Shown one piece after another: positions 1 to 10,212 of a stretch of DNA of 64,000 nucleotides. This stretch comes from Bacteroidota bacterium (GTDB taxonomy: Bacteria > Bacteroidota > Bacteroidia > Chitinophagales > Saprospiraceae). A model generated the notes under the pieces. That model saw only the letters and a program-made list of their open reading frames with translations, ran no database searches and was not told the origin of the DNA. The stretch's first letter is position 1, and every line of letters starts with the position of its first letter. A program made the position numbers and the translations under genes. Location of the stretch: contig JANSWP010000025.1 in NCBI GenBank assembly GCA_024743405.1, forward strand, positions 1-64,000, in the 5' to 3' direction.

Positions 1-61
1 TGCGAGCATTTGGGTCGTCTGCGCCCTGATAAGTAAATTTTAGCCGAAATATCCACAGCCT

Positions 62-107
62 TGATTTTTGCTTCTTTGTATCAAGACAAAGAAGAAATTG
101 ACAAAAA
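62..107. other. Hairpin-forming intergenic sequence at window start
   Basis: The spacer at 1-136 has no convincing gene. It holds an imperfect inverted repeat: CTTCTTTGT (about 81-89) and ACAAAGAAG (about 97-105) around a short loop. The stem is followed on the plus strand by an AT-rich stretch, so it may be a weak terminator for whatever lies to the left of the window. Only the inverted repeat itself is directly seen. Confidence 0.35.
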
Positions 108-136
108 ATAGTCTTTATGATACTGGCTTCGCCAGG

Positions 137-339
137 TTAGGGATTTCGCAATTAATAAACTTCGTAAATTTGACTTAGGAATTTTTTCTTAATCGAAGAA
201 TAAGAGAAAAAGAATCAGCTAAAATTCTGAATTTATTCTTTTGCCGTTCCATAGCAGCGCTATGGTCAAAAATTTTAACGAGGAGAAATGAAAAAAAGAC
301 AAGCGAAATGCGTTGATTATTATTTTCGAAGTCCCTTAA
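137..339 (+). repeat. Hairpin repeat element, copy R0
   Basis: A divergent copy of the dispersed element described in the findings. The ends are imperfect inverted repeats: TTAGGGATTTCG at 137 and the complement of CGAAGTCCCTTAA ending at 339. The centre carries a perfect hairpin CCATAGC-AGC-GCTATGG (about 248-264), followed by ATTTTAACGAG, the counterpart of the GAGTATTTTTAACG shoulder of other copies. The right arm (GAAATGAAAAAAAGACAAG) also aligns with the right arm of the copy at 862. It ends 7 bp from the original stop codon of the interrupted gene to its right. Confidence 0.6.
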
Positions 340-345
340 TACACT

Positions 346-849
346 TTATTCCATAAATCCTAGTTTTCTATACCTTTTAATCGCTCGGATCGTTATTTCA
401 TCCTGCTTTCTTCGTTTGTATTTTGCTCCAATCAAAAGTCCACTGCCAATAGCAATTTCTGAAATGGCAAGTATTTGAGTTTGTTAATATAGTTTTTTAG
501 TGTCTTTGCATTTATCATACCCTAGAAAATAGGAGTTGCAATTGCCAAGGTTGGAATCCATATTATAAAAATGTGTAAGTACACCGAGTCCTATTCCAAT
601 TCCTCCTGCTACCAATAGCTTCTTTCTACTGATGCGGTATTTCTCCACTTCTTCCAAAAGTAAATTCATTTCTTTATCGCTCCAATCGTATTTTTTTAGA
701 TCCATTCCATAGGGTAAATATTTATCTGAATTGCTAATCACCTTCTCTTTTAAAGTTGGTTTTTGAGCATAGATTCCAGATATGAAAAAGAAGAAAATTA
801 GGGAGATGAGAAAGGTAAAAGCTGTTTTGGTTGAGCGGAGATAATGCAT
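346..849 (-). pseudogene. Small exported membrane protein interrupted by an in-frame stop
   Basis: Residues 1-29 form a signal peptide (hydrophobic core LISLIFFFFISGIYA, then Q). A charged stretch and a glycine-rich membrane segment near residues 76-92 (LLVAGGIGIGLGVL) follow. The frame stops at a TAA at 484-486 after 121 residues. The same frame then stays open for 45 codons to a TAA at 346-348. The extension reads as normal protein, with a second Gly-rich membrane segment (IAIGSGLLIGAKYKRRK) and a basic tail ending RYRKLGFME. I infer a CAA or AAA to TAA change in a gene of about 167 residues. I do not recognise the family. The truncated 121-residue form may still be made. Confidence 0.6.
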
Positions 850-861
850 GAAATGAGGATT

Positions 862-1028
862 TTAGGGAGCAGGGAATAAATAAGATACCTAAATTTTGCA
901 CAGCTAATTTTTCTTCAGTTGAGGCAAAAAACACAGACATACCCAAAGGTATGGCGAGTATTTTTAACGAAAAATGAAGGCAAAAGAGCAGGTAAAATGG
1001 GTAGGTTATTCATTCCCTAATACCTTAA
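862..1028 (+). repeat. Hairpin repeat element, copy A1
   Basis: A-type copy. The left end TTAGGGAGCAGGGAATAAATAAG pairs imperfectly with the right end (complement of TTATTCATTCCCTAATACCTTAA). Inside are GGCAAAAAACACAG, a hairpin CATACC-CAAA-GGTATG, and GCGAGTATTTTTAACG. It lies directly upstream of the small membrane protein gene that starts at 849. The rest of the spacer to 1165 shows nothing I can name. Confidence 0.75.
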
Positions 1029-1165
1029 TTATGAATTATCCCCCAATTTCCTACTTGTAATTTTTTTAAATGGTGATTTCACTCAATTATTGAGATGATT
1101 TTGTTGAATTGATGCGTATTTCTAGGGTGATTCCTGAAGTTATTGTTAGTATTTACCCAAAACAG

Positions 1166-1199
1166 AAAAACCGCCCTCCCAAAGGAAGACGGTTTTTTA
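1166..1199 (-). terminator. Rho-independent terminator after the giant T9SS gene
   Basis: AAAAACCG is followed by a CC/GG-rich stem with a CAAA loop and CGGTTTTTT. Read on the minus strand, the hairpin ends in a run of five T. It lies about 65 bp beyond the stop codon at 1263, so it should end that transcript. Confidence 0.75.
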
Positions 1200-1262
1200 G
1201 TTGGAATGATTCCAAGGTTTAAAAACGTTTTTCAGTTAGTAAAATAAATAGCCAATTACCGG

Positions 1263-4200
1263 TTATTTTCCTACAAAAAGCTTTTTAGTCACCGGTTTTC
1301 TGCCATTTGCAAAAACGGCTACCATATAGTGTCCATCTCTTACTTCTGACAAATCCAATCGATAATCTAAATCCGTTACTTCCTCAATATCAACCTTTTG
1401 GATTAAATGACCTGTGAGATCAAATAATTGGATAGAAACAGATTGACCGTCCATATTTTCAAGATTCACCTTTGTGTATTGGCTCGCTGGATTAGGAAAC
1501 AAAGTAAAGTCACCAAGCTCTTGAAATTCAATCACTTGAACATTCGAATAAGATAAGGTTCTATCTAAATGTTCAATTTTTATGCGGTAATAGTTTTTAC
1601 CTATTTCTGGTTGGGCATCTAAATCTTGAAAAGCACGCATCGTTTTGTTTTCTTCGATAAAAGCGTAGTATTCGCCAATTGCATGATAAAATAAACCATC
1701 TGTTGATCTTTCAAGAACGAAAATGTCGTTCTTAAAGGCAGTATTGTTCTTCCAAATTATTTGTACTTCACGCTCGTTTCGGAAGGCTTCTAATTCTAAA
1801 ACCTCATTAAATTCTATTTCTATATTGTTTTTACTACCATCACAACCAGTCGCCCACTGAATCGTTGCATCGAAAAGCAACCATCCTGTTTTGCTTAAAG
1901 CATTCATGGTGTTTGAATTCCTTAAGAAAATTCCAACTCTTCTTTCAGGTGCTGTCATACCTACCATATTTGCACCTTTTTCATAAGTAAATAGCATAGC
2001 ACAGCCTGGTTCAGTAGGCACATATCCGATTCGGGAGGCAGCATTACTTGGATTACCCCAAGAGACTTTTTTAGGAGAGTCTAATACTTGGATTTCACCT
2101 GTTACACCTTGTACGATTGGATGATTTGAATCACCAATTGCCATTCTTGATGTATAAGAAAAATCACCATAATTTGTGCCACTACCAGTACCCGTCATTT
2201 TCATGTCATCATAAAGCCAAGCTTCACTAGTTACAACTGGAATTTGAATATCTCTAAATTTACGTCCTACTTTTGTAGAATTAACTGATGAACTAATATA
2301 AACTAAGCCCATACCTTCTGAGTCCGAAGTTGAACAATAATCATCGTTCACTAAAGTCACATTATAACCTAATGATATAAGCCTTGCTTTTACCGCTAAG
2401 TCTCCAGCGTGAGGCGTCGAAGAACCAGCAACAAATAATACGTTTTGGTTGCAAACTACAGGTGGATCAACCTCTCCACCACATTCACCGATTGCCCAAA
2501 CCACCGTCGCATCAAATAACTTCCAACCTTCATCGGTAAATCGGCTAGCACCATTGTCTCTCAAAAAGAACCCGACTCTTCTTGCAGGAGCAATTAATCC
2601 CTTCATACTTGCACCTGACTCATAGGCGAAAAGAACTGGCCAAGCTGGGTGATCATCTACATGTGCAATCATTGCTGCATTTGCGCTTGGTTTTCCAAAG
2701 TTTAATTCGTCGTTGGCAGTGTAAATATCGATTTCTCCACTGAGTCCTGCTGCAATTGGATGACTAGCATCTGAGATATCTAGATCATGATCAACATGAG
2801 TTCCATAATCGGTGCCAGAAGCAGAACCTGTCATTTTCATATCGTCCATCAACCAACCTTCCCAAGTAATCACTGGAACATTTACATCACGGAATTTAGT
2901 ATTTACTTCACCAGAGTTGACAGTTGAAGAAATGATGACTACACCTTTTCCTGTCGCATCAGAAGTTTGTGAATCCCAATCATCTACTACAGTTACATTA
3001 TATCCATTGGCAATTAAACGAGCTTTGATTGCTGCATCACCAGAGTTTAAATTGGTGTGTCCAACAACAAATAATACATCAATATTACAAGGTTCTGGAT
3101 CAGTAGGCGGATCGACAGATCCATCACAATCGACGGCATCACCCATGCCAGAAGGCTTTTTACCAACTAAGGTTACATACAATTTATCTAAACGAATATT
3201 AGGCTCTCTCCAAGAAATTTCAATGGAGTTAGACCCAGCGACCATATCAAAAGTCATTGGTAAATCTTGAGCGCAATGGGTGTATAATCCTACTTGATCC
3301 CATTCATAAGAATTACCTTGATTAGGTGCATTTACCTTATTCCATTTTACCCAATTTTCATTATTGACACGCACCCAGTAGGAATCGCTAGCGCCATTAG
3401 CCGCTAATGAACGAGCATAGATCCTGTATTTTCCTGCTTGTGTAACGCCTACTTTGAATTTTACAATATCATCAGGATTGGTTGGAGGAATATCATAACT
3501 AGTTCCTCCTGGAGGCAATAGGTATTGACCATTAGAAGCATTTGCATCATCCTGAACTATCCACCGTGATCCTATTTCTGCACATTCAGCTTCCACATAA
3601 ATACTTCTTTGGCATTCTATAGGTGCACTTAGACGGAAATTAAAATCTCCTTCGTGAACGCCGCCGTATTCGAACCAAGCTGCACCTCCCAATTGATTTG
3701 GCTCTTGTAAGTTGGCGCCAGTTCCAAATTGGAAAGCAGGTCCTAATCTAGAAATATCTAAAACGGAGCAATCGCTATAGGTAACCCAACCATTAAATTC
3801 TTGGTAGTATTGCCAATCAGTCGCTCCACTATTGACACATAAACCATATTTTGGACTATTTACTGGAGCCGTTGCTGAATAACCAGTGAATTCTACATAA
3901 ACTGAAGCTTTTTGATTACCACTCACTAAATCTCCAGTCAATAGCGCAGTTCCATCTCTATATTCAATGAATAATAAATTATCAGCAGCATCATAACATT
4001 CACCTGGACCAGTAGTATAGGTATAGGAACCATTACACCATTGTCCACAATTATCATTAGTACTAGCAACTCTCCTAATAGTTTTTATGTCCGTACAGTC
4101 ACCATCTTTAATTACAGTAACTGGGAAGTCACAAATAACGATATTATTTTCAGTATCAGAAGCTGTATAAGTAACGATCGTTTGACCCAACGGAAAAATA

Positions 4201-6226
4201 TCACCTGGGTTATGAGTAGAAACCAGCGTAGGGATATCACAATTGTCTGTTGCTGTTGGAAGTGCCCATTCGGAAGCAGCAGATGTTTCTGCAGTGACTA
4301 CAACTACTTCAGAAGGACAATTTTCAATAATTGGAGCCTGATCATCAATAATAGTTACAGTTGAAGAACAAGTAACAACATTTCCTTTTCTATCTTCAAT
4401 TGATAGAGTAACAATATTGGATCCTTTATCTACACAGGTGAAAGAAATTTGGTCAGTGTCATTAACTGAAAAAATCAAAGTGCTACAAGTATCAAATTGG
4501 GAAACTGCAATGGAAGTACCCAAAATCAAGGTTACTCCATCGCCATCCAAATTAGCAGTTATACTCTCGCAAGTTTCTGTAGAAGTTCCGTCAGTTGTAA
4601 CAATCCCACCAAACATATTCATTACCTGATTTCCATTGATTACGCCATAGTTCCAGAAAATGGATTTGTTAGTAATCCAACTTGTATTATTGATAATCCC
4701 TGAAGAACCATTGATAAATGAAGAACATCCGAGGTTAAAAATCTCATTGTCATTATTAAATTCTCCATAGTTGGTAATAATTCCACCATTACTATTGTCT
4801 ATCGCACCATTATTGTGGAAATTACCAGTGACATTATTATCAAAGTCACCTATATTTAGTAAGTAGCCTGTATTATCAAAAAATCCATTATTAAAGATAC
4901 GAACACCATTTTCAATCGTCCCAGGATTGTATAAATTTTGGTTATTGACTAATTCAAGGTTATTCGTTAAGCGACCAATATTATAAAAATCTCCATTATT
5001 GGTTACATTACCATTTTGAATCGTGATGGTTCCTGGATTTTGAAAATTTCCACCTGGATGGTTTATTACAATATCAAAATTTTGAATGGTGTTATTGTTG
5101 ATGAATTCTCCAAAATTTTGAATAGTCCCATTTGTTTGAGCAAAAAGTAAATTTTCATTGGTAAGAGAACCCATGTCTTTGATGATAATATCACCTTCAC
5201 TATCAATTGTCCCAATGTTAATTAATGTTGCATAGATGCGTATTTCACTCCCTAGTTTGTTGTCAATTACTGCTAAAATATTATTACTGAAAGTACCATC
5301 TAAATGATTGAGATTCCCTGTATTATTAAATTGAAAACTATTATTAAACACTCCATAATTATCAAAGTCAGTAAAGTTGTTGTTTACTGTTCCTAGGTTA
5401 TTATTATTGAAAGTTCCATTATTAACAACTGAAAAAGAAGAGGTTAAAACTCCTCCATTATTGTTATTAAATAAACCATTATTAATGATATGTTTGACAT
5501 TATTAATATCGCCATTATTGGTGATAGTTCCCTCATTTGTAGTGGTTCCAAAATTGGTGAATAAGGCTCCAGGTTTAACAATGAAATCAGCATTAAGCGC
5601 ATTTGTTAATGAAGAGCCTCCATGCGTATTTTGTAATTCTCCTCCATTTAGTTGAAGTGTACCATTATTTTGAATGGTTCCTTGATTCTGAACATCTCCA
5701 ATGATTAATAGAGTACCATTATTTGTTAAGGTACCATTCAATGGGAAAGTCCCAAAGATATCCATAATACCCTCATTGGTAATGTTGCTATTGCCATTTG
5801 GTTGGAAGTCTCCACCCTCACTTTCCGTATAAGTAGCCCCATCGGGAATAGATAATCCCGCCCAATTTCGAAAAATGCCCTGGTTCATGATGCTTCCAGA
5901 GGCAGTTAAATTGATACCTCCATCAGAAGAGTAGTTATTGATGGTTCCTTGATTTGTCACTGAAGATTGAATGGTAATCGATCCTCCATAAATGATTATA
6001 GTAAAATCAATGGTCAATGGTTTATTGATCTCAGGGTTATATCCTGAACTGATTTGAGCATCATTGCCAGATGAAGGTCCCCATTTGACCAGTTCAATTC
6101 ATTGAACCAATCGTTGTCAATATTGCCATTAAAAATAGTTAATGCGTTTACAGGATTTGAAAGTAGCAAACCTAGGCTACAAAGCAATCCGAAATAAAAA
6201 GATTTTAATACGTATTGTTTGTTCAT
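1263..6226 (-). CDS. Giant T9SS-exported surface protein, frameshifted after the signal peptide
   Basis: Probably one gene, now split. Codons 6226 to about 6080 encode a signal peptide (LKSFYFGLLCSLGLLLSNPV, cleaved near VNA) and NDWFNELNWSNG. The frame then shifts at a run of four G (minus strand, near 6078-6081). The remaining 1584-codon frame opens upstream of its first Met with PSSGNDAQISSGYNPEINK, which joins naturally to NWSNG if one G is restored. In order it holds: an Asn-rich solenoid of NNGTxxN repeats (DNA about 5960-4640), HYR-like domains (about 4550-4070), a carbohydrate-binding-like beta domain (IYVEAE, about 3600-3150), two tandem copies of a Rossmann-like domain (VLFVVGH and VLFVAGS, about 3100-2500 and 2455-1840), and a T9SS type A sorting domain (FTLFPNPASQYTKV to KKLFVGK). 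Likely an adhesin or surface-layer protein; ligand unknown. Confidence 0.8.
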
Positions 6227-6643
6227 TTTTAAATTGTTTGATCGTTAATTAACTAGCTTTTTATTATTTGAGTTTGAGTGTCTTTCATACATAACTTAGC
6301 CATCTGAGACTCCAGATGGGAAGCGAATTTTTCGAGGAGGGGGAACACTAATAGACAAAGTCTTATTCCATCGATTGGAATAAAATAGTACGTTGAAAAG
6401 GAGAATAATTTTGTTAAAATTGTATTGAAACTAACGGATAGGTTAGTCTACTAAATTCGTATTTAGGGGGAAATCAAATGTATTCTTGATTCAATATTAA
6501 TAAAAGTATTACCGAAAGCAATACATATGAAAGTAAATACTGATAAAAAGAGAGCAGTAGCTTCAAAATACATGAAACTACCGATTATAATTTATTATTT
6601 AGTAATGGAATTCACTTAGATGAATTATTCGAATTGATCAATT
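6227..6643. other. Spacer with two small hairpins upstream of the T9SS gene
   Basis: No gene is seen. Two perfect inverted repeats stand out: CCATCTG-AGACTC-CAGATGG at 6300-6319 and TTATTCCA-TCGAT-TGGAATAA at 6363-6383. Both lie upstream of the T9SS gene and downstream of the MscS gene, so they could be leader structure or operator sites. I found no TAnnTTTG box here on the minus strand. Confidence 0.4.
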
Positions 6644-7492
6644 TTATGATTTCAAGTCTTTAGGATTGCGTACCCAAAGATCTCTTTGAGGAAAGGGGAT
6701 TTCGATCTCATGTTCTCGAAAAACCTTATTAATATGGAATCGTAAATCACTTTTGATTATTTCACTTTGTAAAAAGGCATTACTAAAATAATGAACCGTA
6801 AAATCAAGCGAGGAGTTACCAAAATCTTTAAATTCAATAAACGGAATAGGTTTTTTTAGAATCGAAGGATGTTTGTTAGCGGCTTCTAGAAGTAATTTTT
6901 CGACTAATTGAACATCTGAACTATAGGCTACCCCCACGTTTACTTGAAATCGGGAGGGCGTTCTTAAATGGCTCCAGTTGGTCACCTTCTCCGCAACTAA
7001 TTGAGAGTTAGGGATGATTATCGAAATTTCATCTCTTGTTTCTACCAGGGAGGTTCGAATTCCGATACTTTTTACCACCGCTACCAATCCTTCCGTTTGA
7101 ATAATGTCCCCAACTTCGACTGTTCCTTCAAATAATAAAATGAGTCCAGAAACGAAATCTTTAAAAGTGTCTTGAAGTCCCAATCCAATACCAACTAAAA
7201 AGGCTGCAGAACCTGCCCATAGTACCGAAAGAGAGATACCTAAAGATTGTAAGGCCGTTAAAATTGCCCCAGTATAAACAAGATAAAGAACCAGTCTCTT
7301 AAGGGTAAATTGACGTCCAATATCAATCTTTTTTCGTTGAAAAAATCGAGCTAATAAAACCTTATTGATAAACCAAGCCAATAACCAACCAATAATTAAA
7401 ATGGTTATGGCAATTAGGATATTTCTTATGGTTAAGGTTCCCGATTTACCAAGATCAAATAGAGAAAAATCTAATAATTCCTGTAGGTTCAT
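6644..7492 (-). CDS. Small mechanosensitive channel, MscS family
   Basis: At 282 residues this is close to E. coli MscS in size. Three hydrophobic segments lie at about 23-45, 66-85 and 90-115. The third has the Gly/Ala-rich pore helix pattern (AGSAAFLVGIGLGLQDTFKDFVSG). It is followed by the beta domain (GDIIQTEGLVAVVKSIGIRTSLVETRDE, IIIPNSQL) and the C-terminal alpha/beta domain ending near FREHEIEIPFPQRD, all in family order. Such channels open under membrane tension and release solutes during osmotic downshock. The start is 17 bp after the stop of the nucleoside phosphorylase gene, so the two are probably co-transcribed. Confidence 0.92.
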   Translation of the reverse strand: MNLQELLDFSLFDLGKSGTLTIRNILIAITILIIGWLLAWFINKVLLARFFQRKKIDIGRQFTLKRLVLYLVYTGAILTALQSLGISLSVLWAGSAAFLVGIGLGLQDTFKDFVSGLILLFEGTVEVGDIIQTEGLVAVVKSIGIRTSLVETRDEISIIIPNSQLVAEKVTNWSHLRTPSRFQVNVGVAYSSDVQLVEKLLLEAANKHPSILKKPIPFIEFKDFGNSSLDFTVHYFSNAFLQSEIIKSDLRFHINKVFREHEIEIPFPQRDLWVRNPKDLKS

Positions 7493-7508
7493 TTTTAAAT
7501 TTTAACGA

Positions 7509-8387
7509 TCAACTATAGATTGTTTTTTCTAAAACTTTTTCGATTAATATCTCGACAGTTTTCTTAGGGTTTTTACTGAATTCATTAGTGGCACGATTAG
7601 CTAAAATAGCGTTGCAAGATAAGGCTCTATGACCTAATATGTTAGCTAAACCATAAATTGCAGCTGTTTCCATTTCTAGATTAGTCAATTTCAAATCTCC
7701 AAAGTTCCAGTGACTTGCTTTACGGAAAAAATCGACCGCTAAGACCGCTTTAGGTCTTAATTGACGACCTTGAGGTGCATAAAAACCAGCAGCTGTCAAA
7801 GTGATCCCTTGATGCATATTAGCGCCAATTTTTTTGATCAACTCCATATCTCCTTGACAAGCATAGGGAGCTATCATCATGGATGTTTCTTCTTTTGCTA
7901 AATCTATAAATTGTTGTTCAATTTCGACTTCTCTTTGCGATTTTTCATAGGCATAAAAATGCAGAAGATTGTCTAATCCTAAACCAAAACTAGAGGCTAA
8001 AAAGCTATCTACAGGAACCTCCTTTTGAAGACTTCCAGAGGTGCCAATTCGGATAATATCCAAACTAGTTTTTTTTATTTTTTCTTCTCTTGTCTTTAGG
8101 TCAATATTGGCTAGTGCATCCAATTCATTCATTACTATATCAATATTGTCTGTGCTAATTCCAGTAGATATAACGGTCAATCTTTTTCCATCTAATGTAC
8201 CAGTGTGGGTTACAAATTCTCTTTTTTGAACTTTATGTTCAATATGATCAAAATGCTTTGAGACTTTTGGAACCCGATCCGGATCCCCTACTAAAAAAAT
8301 AGTATTGGCAATTTGTTCTGGCAATAAATTTAAATGATAGATACTTCCGTTGAGGTTGATAATTAATTCAGAATCAGGAAATTGCAT
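7509..8387 (-). CDS. Nucleoside phosphorylase, uridine phosphorylase-like
   Basis: Phosphorolysis of nucleosides to base and ribose-1-phosphate is the family reaction. Visible motifs are VGDPDRV (phosphate-binding loop near residues 32-38), STGISTDNI, RIGTSGSLQ, and NLEMETAAIYGLA, whose Glu-Met-Glu contacts the ribose in this family. The length fits. The reading frame extends 11 codons upstream to 8420, but MQFPDSEL at 8387 gives the normal family N terminus. The substrate could be uridine or a purine; the sequence alone does not settle this. MscS follows 17 bp downstream. Confidence 0.88.
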   Translation of the reverse strand: MQFPDSELIINLNGSIYHLNLLPEQIANTIFLVGDPDRVPKVSKHFDHIEHKVQKREFVTHTGTLDGKRLTVISTGISTDNIDIVMNELDALANIDLKTREEKIKKTSLDIIRIGTSGSLQKEVPVDSFLASSFGLGLDNLLHFYAYEKSQREVEIEQQFIDLAKEETSMMIAPYACQGDMELIKKIGANMHQGITLTAAGFYAPQGRQLRPKAVLAVDFFRKASHWNFGDLKLTNLEMETAAIYGLANILGHRALSCNAILANRATNEFSKNPKKTVEILIEKVLEKTIYS

Positions 8388-8529
8388 TATTGGTTGTCGA
8401 TTTAAATTGAATAAACACACAAATGACGAATAAGGTGATTTACTGCAAAAATGTCATTTTTTTGCAAAGGTTTACCAAATTGCTAGCATGATTTCAATTC
8501 TTTGTGAACTTTGACGTTAAAAAAGAAGT

Positions 8530-8886
8530 ATGAAAAAAATTTATCATTTAGCTAGTTGTAGTACCTGTCAAAGAATAATCAAAGAATTGGGCGGTCTAGA
8601 AGACTTTGAAAAACAAAATATTAAAGAAGAGAAAATAACGCCTGAACAACTCGAAGAGATGAAAGAAAAATCAGGTTCTTATGAATCTCTTTTTAGTCGG
8701 AGAGCCATGAAATACAAAGCCTGGGATTTGAAAAATAAGGATTTGAGTGAAAAAGATTATAAAAATTACATTCTGGAAGAATATACATTCTTAAAACGAC
8801 CCGTTTTTTTAATAGGGGAGGAAATTTTTGTAGGCAATACAAAAAAGGTAGTCGAGGCAGTCGCTAAAGCGTTAGGTAACGGCTAA
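8530..8886 (+). CDS. ArsC/Spx-family thioredoxin-fold protein
   Basis: This 118-residue protein has the ArsC/Spx/YffB fold signature. A CxxC active site (C10-S-T-C13 in LASCSTCQRI) sits at the end of the first strand. The helical SYESLFSRRAMKYK segment follows, and then RPVFLIGEE with the conserved cis-proline. True arsenate reductases usually have CxxS or CxxxxxR arrangements, so a redox or Spx-like role is as likely as arsenate reduction. Its stop codon lies inside a sequence (GTAACGGCTAAAGAAT, 8879-8894) that matches the terminal repeat of the C-type elements. hemF begins 41 bp downstream, probably in the same transcript. Confidence 0.82.
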   Translation: MKKIYHLASCSTCQRIIKELGGLEDFEKQNIKEEKITPEQLEEMKEKSGSYESLFSRRAMKYKAWDLKNKDLSEKDYKNYILEEYTFLKRPVFLIGEEIFVGNTKKVVEAVAKALGNG

Positions 8887-8927
8887 AGAATTCATAATCA
8901 ACTTCCTAACTTCTCATAAAACAGTTT

Positions 8928-9827
8928 ATGAAACAACAAATCACAGATTTTTTTAAGATCCTTCAAGATGATATTTGCCAAAAAATCGAAGCAGCAGATG
9001 GCAAGGGTAAATTTAGACAAGACCTTTGGGAGCGGGACGGCGGCGGCGGTGGTCGAACGAGGATAATTGAAGGGCAGCATATAGAAAAAGGAGGGGTGAA
9101 TTTTTCTGCTGTACAAGGGGCATTGCCGGAAAAAATTGCGAAAGCCTTGAACTTGGAGGAAGGAAACTTTTACGCTACCGGCGTTTCTATTGTTTTACAT
9201 CCAAAGAGCCCAATGGTGCCGATTATTCATATGAACGTTCGGTATTTTGAAGTGGAGACTAAGAATGATGAACCACAAACTTGGTGGTTTGGAGGAGGGA
9301 TTGATTTGACGCCTCATTATGTAGTTGAGGAAGACGCTCAGTTTTTTCATCGACATTTAAAATCAGTTTGTGATCAACACCATAAAGATTATTTCCCAAA
9401 GTTTAAGACATGGGCGGACGATTATTTTTATGTTCGACATCGAAAAGAAACACGTGGAGTAGGGGGGATATTTTTTGATAGATTAAGTGGTCAGGATGGT
9501 TTTTCAAAAGAACAAAGATTTGATTTTGTAAAGGATGTAGGCGAAGCGTTTTGTCCCATATATACGTATTTGCTAAAAAAGAATAAAAATCTAGAATTTG
9601 GGGAAGAAGAAAAAAAATGGCAATACCTAAGGCGAGGGCGTTATGTTGAGTTCAATTTAGTTTGGGATAAAGGGACTAAGTTTGGATTGGATACGGATGG
9701 TCGTACAGAGTCCATTTTAATGAGTCTTCCACCGACTGTCCAATGGGTTTATGACCACCAAACAAAGCCAGGAAGCAGAGAGGAAAAAACACTACAATTA
9801 TTGAAAAAAGGAATAGATTGGACTTAG
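8928..9827 (+). CDS. hemF: Oxygen-dependent coproporphyrinogen III oxidase
   Basis: Converts coproporphyrinogen III to protoporphyrinogen IX with O2 in heme synthesis. The 299 residues match HemF length. Family blocks are visible in order: a glycine run with RTRIIEG near residue 40, KGGVNFSAVQG, IHMNVRYFE (conserved His), WWFGGGIDLTPHY, HRKETRGVGGIFFD, the RRGRYVEFNLVWDKGTKFGL block, and a MSLPP segment. An aerobic lifestyle is implied. No other heme gene is nearby. The upstream ArsC/Spx-like gene is in the same direction. Confidence 0.97.
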   Translation: MKQQITDFFKILQDDICQKIEAADGKGKFRQDLWERDGGGGGRTRIIEGQHIEKGGVNFSAVQGALPEKIAKALNLEEGNFYATGVSIVLHPKSPMVPIIHMNVRYFEVETKNDEPQTWWFGGGIDLTPHYVVEEDAQFFHRHLKSVCDQHHKDYFPKFKTWADDYFYVRHRKETRGVGGIFFDRLSGQDGFSKEQRFDFVKDVGEAFCPIYTYLLKKNKNLEFGEEEKKWQYLRRGRYVEFNLVWDKGTKFGLDTDGRTESILMSLPPTVQWVYDHQTKPGSREEKTLQLLKKGIDWT

Positions 9828-10200
9828 GGCTTGCGTATAAATAAACGATACAGTTTAGGGTCGGGTTTCTGATTTCAGACGAGGCGTGAAATTGACCGTC
9901 TATGGATATGCACTCATTTTCTAAATTCGACTGCCCTCCAACCCTCCTTAGCGCGCTTAGGCGTAGGCGACGGCGCGCAATACGGCATTTAATTCTGTCC
10001 AAGCACTTAAGTAAGAGAGCAATATTATCTGAAGCAAATTTTAGTTTCTTTTTTCCACTCTTTGCGTTAAAAATACTCGCCAGAGCGACGGCTATGACTG
10101 CGTTTTTTGCCTTGTAAGAGAAAAAAATAATTCAAAAATTTATTCTAAACTTAATATTGCGCGCTTACTTATTTTATGATTCTTAATGAGTAAAGTGTTG
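9828..10200. repeat. Composite patch of element fragments (B-type end plus core D)
   Basis: This spacer has no gene but is assembled from pieces seen elsewhere. GCGCGCAATACGGCA followed by TTTAATTCTGTCCAAGCACTTA (about 9973-10012) matches the B-type element end. Then a minus-oriented core occurs: GCGTTAAAAATACTCGC, the hairpin CAGAGC-GACG-GCTATG (one mismatch), and GCGTTTTTTGCC (about 10064-10112). A further ATTGCGCGC lies near 10157. It looks like an element inserted into, or recombined with, another one. A short open frame across it is not credible as a gene. Confidence 0.55.
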
Positions 10201-10212
10201 GTTTTTAATGGA

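Noticed and set aside
734-946. Short peptides of the form LKILAIPxGMSxFFA encoded on the minus strand of several repeat copies
   Set aside because: The peptide follows from nucleotide conservation of the repeat core. In the copy at 13218 a one-base longer loop breaks the frame, and the C2 and C3 copies have entirely different centres.
9902-10117. 71-codon plus-strand frame between hemF and the LysM gene
   Set aside because: It runs through fragments of repeat elements, has no signal or domain, and includes the LKILA core reading.
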